Shown: piece after piece, positions 56,214 to 64,000 of the stretch | How the letters are laid out: each line of letters begins with the position of its first letter | Numbering within the stretch: position 1 is the first letter of the stretch | DNA from: Chamaelirium japonicum | Lineage: Eukaryota > Streptophyta > Magnoliopsida > Liliales > Melanthiaceae | Direction of reading: 5' to 3' | Length of the DNA: 64,000 nt | Assembly (NCBI GenBank): GCA_947650365.1 | Contig: OX393553.1 | Coordinates: 41,463,949-41,527,948, forward strand | Position numbers and translations under genes: made by a program | Notes under the pieces: model-generated | The model's database searches: none | Told to the model about the DNA's origin: nothing | The model's input: only the letters and a program-made list of their open reading frames with translations

Positions 56214-59200
56214 GAATGTATCCATTCTAATTCATTCGTACAATCAATTCTAATTCCTTCGTACGATCCAATCTAATTCCTTCGTATGATCCATTCTAAT
56301 TCCTTCGTACGATCCATTCTAATTCATTCGTACGATCCATTCTAATTCATTCGTACGATCCATTCTAATTCTTTCGCACGATCCATTCTAATTCATTCAT
56401 ACGATCCAATCTAATTCATTCGTACGATCCATTCTAATTCATTCGCACAATCTATTCTAATTCATTCGCACAATCTATTCTAATTCATTCGCACAATCTA
56501 TTCTAATTCATTCGTACGATCTATTCTAATTCATTCGTACGATCCATTCTAATTCATTCGTACGATCCATTCTAATTCATTCATACGATCCAGTCTAATT
56601 CATTCGTATGACGCACGATCAATTCTAATTCATTCATACGATCCAATCTAATTCATTCGTACAATCTATTCTATTTCATTCGTACGATCCATTCTTACTC
56701 ATTCATACGATCCAATCTAATTCATTCGTACGATCCATTCTAATTCATTCGTATGATCCATTCTAATTCATTCATACGATCCATTCTAATTCATTCGCAC
56801 GATCCATTCTAATTTATTCACAGGATCCATTCTAATTCATTCGCACGAATGTATCCATTCTAATTCCTTCGTACGATCCATTCTAATTCATTCGTACGAT
56901 CCATTCTAATTCATTCGCACGATCCATTCTAATTCATTCGCACGAATGTATCCATTCGTACGAATGAATAGAATGGATCGTACGAATGAATTAGAATGGA
57001 TAAATTCGTGCGAATGAATTAGAATGGATTGTATGAATGAATTAGATTTGATTGTATAAATGAATTAGAATGGATAATTCATTCATACGATCCATTCTAA
57101 TTCATTCATACAATCCATTCTAATTCTTTCACACGATCCATTCTAATTCATTCATACGATCCATTCCAATTCATTCGTACGATTAGAATGGATCGTACGA
57201 ATGAATTAGAATGGATACATTCGTGCGAATGAATTAGAATGAAGGAATTAGAATGGATCGTGCGAATGAATAAGAAAGGATCGTACGAAGGAATTAGAAT
57301 GGATCGTATGAATGAATTAGAATGGATACATTCGTGCGAATGAATTAGAATGGATCGTACGAATGAATTAGAATGGATTGTGCGAATGAATTAGAATGGA
57401 ACGTACGAATGAATTAGAATGGATACGGTCCATTCTAATTCATTCGTACAATCCATTCTATTTCATTCGTACGATCCATTCTTACTCATTCATACGATCC
57501 ATTCTAATTCATTCGCACGAATGTATCCAATCTAATTCATTCGTACGATCCATTCTAATTCATTCGTACGATCCATTCTATTTCATTCGCACGATCCATT
57601 CTAATTCATTCGCATGATCCATTCTAATTCAATCGCACGAATGTATCCATTCTAATTCCTTCGTACGACGAATGAATTAGAATGGATCGTGCGAATGAAT
57701 TAAAATGGATCGTACGAATGAATTAGAATGGATCGTGCGAATGAATTAAAATGGATCGTACGAATGAATTAGAATGGATACATTCGTGCGAATGAATTAG
57801 AATGGATCGTATAAATGAATTAGAATAGATTGTGCAAATGAATTAGAATGGATCATGCGAATGAATTAGAATGGATTGTATGAATGAATTAGAATGGATC
57901 GTACGAATGAATTAGAATGGATTGTGCGAATGAATTAGAATGGATCGTACGAATGAATTAGATTGGATCGAACGAATGAATTAGAATGATCATATGAATG
58001 AGTAAGAATGGATCGTATGAATGAATTAGATTGGATCGTATGAATGAATTAGAATAGATCGTGCGAATGAATTAGAATGAATCATACGAATGAAGTAGAA
58101 AGGATCGTACGAATGAATTAGAATGGATACATTCGTGCAAAAGAATTAGAATGGATTGTATGAATGAATTAGAATGGATCGTGCGAATGAATTAGAATGG
58201 ATCGTATGAATGAATTAGATTGGATCGTATGAATGAATTAGAATGGATCATGCGCTATACGAATGAATTAGAATGGATCGTATTAATGAATTAGAATGGA
58301 TCGTGCGAATGAATTAGAATGGATCATACGAATGAATTAGAATGGATCGTATAAATGAATTAGAATGGATATATCCATTCTAATTCATTCGTACGATCCA
58401 TTCTAATTCCTTCGTACGATCCATTCTAATTCCTTCGTACGATCCATTCTAATTCCTTTGTACGACCCATTATATTTCATTCGTACGATCCATTCTAATT
58501 CATTCGCACGATCCATTCTAATTCATTCGCACGAATGAATCCATTCTAATTCATTCGTTAAATCCATTCTATTTCATTCGTATGATCCATTCTTACTCAT
58601 TCGTACGATCCATTCTAATTCATTCGCACGAATGTATCCATTCTAATTCATTTATATGTTCCATTCTAATTCCTTCGTACGATCCATTCTAATTCATATG
58701 ATCCATTCTATTTCATTCATACGATCTATTCTAATTCATTCATACGATCCAATCTAATTCATTCATACGATCCATTCTAATTCATTCGTATGATCCATTC
58801 TAATTCATTCGTACGATCCATTCTAATTCATTAGCACAATCCATTCTAATTCATTCGTACGATCCATTCTATTTCATTCATACGATCCATTTCTTATTCA
58901 TTCGTACGATCTATTATATTTCATTCGTACGATCTATTATATTTCATTCGTACGATCCATTCTAATTCATACGATCCATTCTATTCCATTCATACGATCC
59001 ATTCTAATTCATTCGTACGATCCATTCTAATTCATTCGTGCGATCCATTCTAATTCATTCGCACTATCAATTCTAATTCATTCATACAATCCATTCTAAT
59101 TCTTTCGTACGATCCATTCTTACTCAATCGTACGGTCCATTCTAATTCATTCGCACGAATGTATCCATTCTAATTCATTCATACGATCCATTCTAATTCC

Positions 59201-60063
59201 TTCGTACAATCCAGTCTAATTCATTCGTACGATCCATTCTAATTCATTCACGATCCTGCGAATGAATTAGAATGGATCGTACGAATGAATTAGAATGGAT
59301 CGTATGAATGAATTCAAATGGATCGTGCGAATGAATTAGAATGGATCGTGCGAATGAAATAGAATGGATACAAATGAATTAGAATGGATCATACGTACGA
59401 TCCATTATATTTCATTCATACAATCCATTCTTACTCATTCGTATGATCCATTCTAATTCATTTGCACGAATGGATCCATTCTAATTCATTCATACAATCC
59501 ATTCTTACTCATTCGTATGATCCATTCTAATTCATTTGCACGAATATATCCATTCTAATTCATTCGTATGACCCATTCTATTTCATTCGTATGATCCATT
59601 CTTACTCATTCGTACGATCCATTCTATTTCATTCGCACGATCCATTCTAATTCATTCGCACGAATATATCCATTCTAATTCATTCATACGATCCATTCTA
59701 ATTCATTCATACAATCCATTCTAATTCTTTCACACGATCCATTCTAATTCATTTGTATGATCTATTCTAATTCATTCATTCGTACGAATGTATCTATTCT
59801 AATTCATTCGCACGAATGTATCCATTCTAATTCATTCATACGATCCATTCTAATTGATTCGCACAATCCATTCTAATTCATTTGCACGAATATATCCATT
59901 CTAACTCATTCGTATGATCCATTTTAATTCATTCCTACGATCCATTCTAATTCATTCGCACAATCTATTCTAATTCATTCATACGATCAATTCTAATTCA
60001 TTAGCATGATCCATTCGAATTTACTCATACGATCCATTCTAATTCATTCGTATGATCCATTCC
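56213..60063. repeat. Array section 15: nine alternating blocks
   Basis: Orientation by eye: F 56213-56958, R to 57076, F to 57183, R to 57427, F to 57667, R to 58373, F to 59252, R to 59396, F to 60063. The switch at 56958 reads CCATTCGTACGAATG, a palindromic core. No non-satellite sequence is seen. Confidence 0.82.
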
Positions 60064-63000
60064 GAATGAATTAGAATGGATTGTACAAATGAATTAGAAT
60101 GAATTAGAATGGATTGTACGAATGAATTAGAATGGATTGTACGAATGAATTAGAATGGATCGTATGAATGAATTAGATTGGATCGTATGAATGAATTAGA
60201 ATGGAATGTGCGAATGAATTAGAATGGATCGTACGAATGAATTAGAATGGATCGTACGAATGAATTAGGATGGATCGTGCGAATGAATTAGAATGGATCG
60301 TACGAATGAATTAGAATGGATACATTCATGCAAATGAATTAGAATGGATCGTACGAATGAGTAAGAATGGATCGTACAATTAGAATGGATCGTGCGAATG
60401 AATTAGAATGGATCGTACGAATGAATTAGAATGGATCGTACGAATGAATTAGAATGGATCGTGCTAATGAATTAGAATTGATCGTACGAATGAATTAGAA
60501 TAGATTGTGCGAATGAATTAGAATGCGTACGAATGAAATAGAATGGATGGTACGAATGAATTAGAATGGACTCATTCGTGCGAATGAATTAGAATAGATT
60601 GTGCGAATGAATTAGAATGGATGGTACGAATGAATTTGAGTGGATAAATTCATGCGAATGAATTAGAATGGATTGTATGAATGAGTAAGAATGGATCGTA
60701 CGAATGAATTAGAATGGATTGAATTAAAATGAATCGTACGAATGAATTAGAATGGATCGTATGAATGAATTAGAACAAAGGAATTAGAATAGATCGTATG
60801 AAGGAATTAGAATGGATCGTACGAAGGAATTAGAATTGATCGTACGAATGAATTAGATTGGATACATTCGTGCGAATGAATTAGAATGGATACATTCGTG
60901 TGAAAGAATTAGAATGGATCGTACGAATGAATTAGAATGGATACATTCGTGCGAAAGAATTAGAATGGATCGTATGAATGAATTAGAATGGAACGTACGA
61001 ATGAATTAGAATGGATCGTACGAATGAATTAGAATGGATAGATTCGTGCGAATGAATTAGAATGGTCGTACGAATGAGTAAGAATGGATCGTACATTCGT
61101 GCGATTGAAATAGAATGGATTGTACGAATGAATTAGAATGGATCGTACGAATGAATTAGAATGGATACATTCGTGCAAAAGAATTAGAATGGATTGTATG
61201 AATGAATTAGAATGGATCGTACGAAGGAATTAGAATGGATCGTACGAAGGAATTAGAATGGATCATACGAATGAAATAGAATGGATCGTATGAATGAATT
61301 AGAATGGATCGTGCGAATGAATAAGAATGGATCGTACGAATGAATTAAAATAGATTGTGCGAATGAATTAGAATGGATCGTACGAATGAATTAGAATGGA
61401 TCGTACGAATGAATTAGAATGGATCGTATGAATGAATTAGAATGGATCGTGCGAACGAATTAGAATGGATCGTACGAATGAATTAGCATCGAATGAATGA
61501 ATTAGATTGGATCGTATGAATGAATTAGAATGGATCGTACGAATGAATTAGAATGGATCGTATGAATGAATTAGAATGGATCGTGCGAGTGAATTAGAAT
61601 GGATCGTATGAATAAATTAGATTGGATCGTACGAATGAATTAGAATGGATCGTACGAATGAATTAGAATGGATCGTACGAATGAATTAGAATGGATCGTA
61701 TGAATGAATTAGAATGGATCGTGCAAATGAATTAGAATGGATCGTACGATACGAATGAAATATAATGGGTCGTACAAAGGAATTAGAATGGATCGTACGA
61801 AGGAATTAGAATGGATCGTACGAAGGAATTAGAATGGATACATTCGTGCGAATGAATTACAATGGATTGTTCGAATGAGTAAGAATGGATCGTACGAATG
61901 AATTAGAATGGATACATTCGTGCGAATGAATTAGAGTGGATCGTGCGAATGAATTAGAATGGATTGTATGAATGAATTAGAAATTCATTCATACGATCCA
62001 ATCTAATTCATTCATACGATCCATTCTAATTCATTCGTACGATCCATTCTAATTCTTTCGTACGATCCATTCTAATTCATTCATTCGATCCATTCTAATT
62101 CATTCGCACGAATGTATCCATTCTAATTCATTCGCACGAATGAATCCATTCTAATTCATTCGTACAATCCATTCTAATTCCTTCGTATGATCCATTCTAT
62201 TTCATTCGTATGATCCATTCTAATTCATTCGTATGATCCATTCTAATTCCTTCGTACGATCCATTCTAATTCATACGATCCATTCTATTTCATTCGTATG
62301 AATTAGAATGGATCGTATGAATGAATTAGAATGGATCGTATGAATGAATTGGAATGGATCGTACGAATGAATTAGATTGGATCGTATGAATGAACTAGAA
62401 TGGATCATGCGAATGAATTAGAATGGATCGTACGAATGAATTAGAATGGATCGTACAAAGGATTGATACATTCGTGCTAATGAATTAGAATGGATCGTAC
62501 GAATGAATTAGATTGGATCGTATGAATGAATTAGAATGGATCGTGCGAATGAATTAGAATGGGATCGTACGAATGAATTAGAATGGATATATTCGTGAAA
62601 ATGAATTAGAATGGATCGTATGAATGAATTAGAATGGATCGTACGAATGAATTAGAATGGATCGTACGAATGAATTAGAATGGATCGTACGAATGAATTA
62701 GAATAAATGGATCATATGAATGAATTAGAATAGATACATTCGTGCGAATGAATTAGAATGGATCATACGAATGAGTAAGAATGGATCGTACGAATGAAAT
62801 AAATGGATTGTATGAATGAATTAGAATGGATCGTACGAATGAATCATAATAGATTGTGCGAATGAATTAGAATGGATCGTACGAATGAATTAGAATGGAT
62901 TGTTCGAATGAATTAGAATGGATCGTACGAATGAATTTTAATGGATACATTCGTGCAAATGAATTAGAATGGATCGTACGAATGAGTAAGAATGGATCGT

Positions 63001-64000
63001 ATGAATGAAATAGAATGGATTGTACGAATGAATTAGAATGGATTCATTCGAATGAATTAGAATGGATCGTACGAATGAATTAGAATGGATCGTACGAATG
63101 AATTAGAATGGATACATTCGTACGAATGAATTAGAATGGATACACGATCCATTCTAATTCATTCATACGATCCATTCTAATTCATTCGTACGATCCATTC
63201 TAATTATTTCACACGATCCATTCTATTTCATTCATAAGTTCCATTCTAATTCATTCGCACGATCCATTCTAATTCATTCATACGATCTATTCTAATTCAT
63301 TCGTACGATCCATTCTAATTCATTTGCACGATCCATTCTAATTCATAAGTACGATCCATTCTAATTCATTCGTACGATCCATTCTAATTCCTTCATACGA
63401 TCCAATCTAATTCATTCGTACGATCCATTTTAATTCATTCGCACAATCTATTCTAATTCATTCGTACGATCCATTCTAATTCATTCGTACGATCCATTCT
63501 AATTCCTTCGTACGATCCATTCTAATTCCTTCGTACGATCCATTCTAATTCATTCGCACGAATGTATCCATTCTAATTCATTCATACGATCCATTCTAAT
63601 TCATTCGTACAATCCACTCTATTTCATTCGTACAATCCATTCTTACTCATTCGTACGATCCATTCTAATTTATTCGCACGAATGTATCCATTCTAATTCC
63701 TTCGTACGATCTATTCTAATTCCTTGTACAATCCATTCTATTTCATTCGTACGATCCATTCTTACTCATTCGTACGATCCATTCTAATTCATTCATACGA
63801 TCCATTCTAATTCATTCGCACGATCCATTCTAATTCATTCATACAATCCAATGTAATTCATTCGTACGATCCATTCTAATTCATTCGTACGATCCATTAT
63901 AATTCATTCGCACGATCCATTCTAATTCATTCATACAATCCAATCTAATTCATTCTTACGATCCATTCTAATTCATTCGTATGATCCATTCTAATTCCTT
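60063..64000. repeat. Array section 16: large R block, then F to the window edge
   Basis: Orientation by eye: R 60063-61982, F to 62300, R to 63145, F to 64000, where the array runs off the window. A rare junction TTAGCATC followed by GAATGAATGAATTAG lies at about 61482 and matches one at 12312. Confidence 0.83.

Larger units (their letters stand above)
4210..64000. repeat. Minisatellite array, 23-bp unit with a 28-bp variant, mixed orientation
   Basis: About 59.8 kb consists almost only of one short tandem unit. In F orientation it starts GATCCATTC, has CTAATTCATTC in the middle and ends CGTAC. R is its reverse complement. Peptides read from it repeat every 23 residues, which confirms a 23-bp period (three units make 69 nt). 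A 28-bp form reading GAATGTATCC in place of GATCC recurs throughout. The canonical unit is about 35% GC and contains a CGTACG palindrome across the unit boundary. Common variants are CTATTTC or CTTACTC for CTAATTC, CCTTCG for CATTCG, and changes at the two CpGs. The array runs off the right edge. I do not recognise it as a named satellite family. Confidence 0.97.

Noticed and set aside
15885-63000. Open frames of 60-76 codons in the array with HSNSF / SILIHS repeats
   Set aside because: They are translations of the satellite. Because 23 is not a multiple of three, every frame cycles the same 23-residue peptide. Frames stay open only where variants such as CTATTTC remove the usual stop. There is no codon bias or start context.
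4210-64000. CRISPR array
   Set aside because: The repeats are short and regular but adjoin directly without unique spacers, flip orientation, and lie beside a plant LINE.
4210-64000. Telomere or interstitial telomeric repeat
   Set aside because: The 23-bp AT-rich unit has no TTTAGGG-like core and no strand bias in G content.
4210-64000. Centromeric satellite
   Set aside because: It cannot be supported: the unit is far below nucleosome length and there is no chromatin or location evidence. It remains possible but is not called.
4210-64000. GATC sites as bacterial Dam-type regulatory sites
   Set aside because: They are part of the repeat unit in a eukaryotic context, and nothing supports a regulatory role.
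4210-64000. A gene-encoded new defence or regulatory system
   Set aside because: I looked for any coding, structured-RNA or regulatory module in the array and found none. The unusual biology here, if real, lies in the architecture of the repeat.

Overview
The window looks like heterochromatic DNA from a flowering plant. Two things make it up: the 5' part of an L1-clade LINE (1-4209, minus strand) and a nearly pure minisatellite array that fills the remaining 59.8 kb (4210-64000). I see no host gene, tRNA, rRNA, CRISPR array or other mobile element. The plant assignment rests on the LINE's ORF2. It has an apurinic-type endonuclease, a reverse transcriptase with YADD, the plant-LINE zinc-binding C-terminal domain and a C-terminal RNase H, an arrangement typical of plant L1 elements.

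Region 1-4209: the LINE is read right to left. A remnant of the ORF1 C-terminus ends in an ATGA overlap with the ORF2 start (3803-3806). ORF2 is open for 827 codons, covering endonuclease and RT. It then changes frame once near 1325 and stays open to the window edge, through the zinc-binding region and into RNase H. The 3' end, poly(A) tail and any target-site duplication lie left of the window. The 5' end is cut off inside ORF1 and joins the array directly at a GATC.

Region 4210-64000: the tandem unit is 23 bp (about 35% GC). In plus-strand (F) orientation it starts GATCCATTC and ends CATTCGTAC. A recurrent 28-bp form carries 5 extra bases next to a small inverted repeat. Length alone gives roughly 2,500 units. 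The array is not head-to-tail throughout. It flips between F and the reverse complement (R) about 100 times, in blocks from about 26 bp to 3.5 kb, and my hand tally gives F and R about 30 kb each. Above the unit level there are duplicated segments (offsets of 831, about 1,090, 599 and 2,075 bp), marked composite blocks found in both orientations, and palindromes. The largest palindrome is a nested foldback of about 700 bp centred near 53,854.

The sequence suggests an array that grows and rearranges by segmental duplication combined with inversion, probably at the palindromic CGTACG core. Its two CpG positions are heavily decayed to TpG/CpA, as expected of cytosine-methylated heterochromatin. 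All block boundaries were read by eye and are good to about 10-20 bp.
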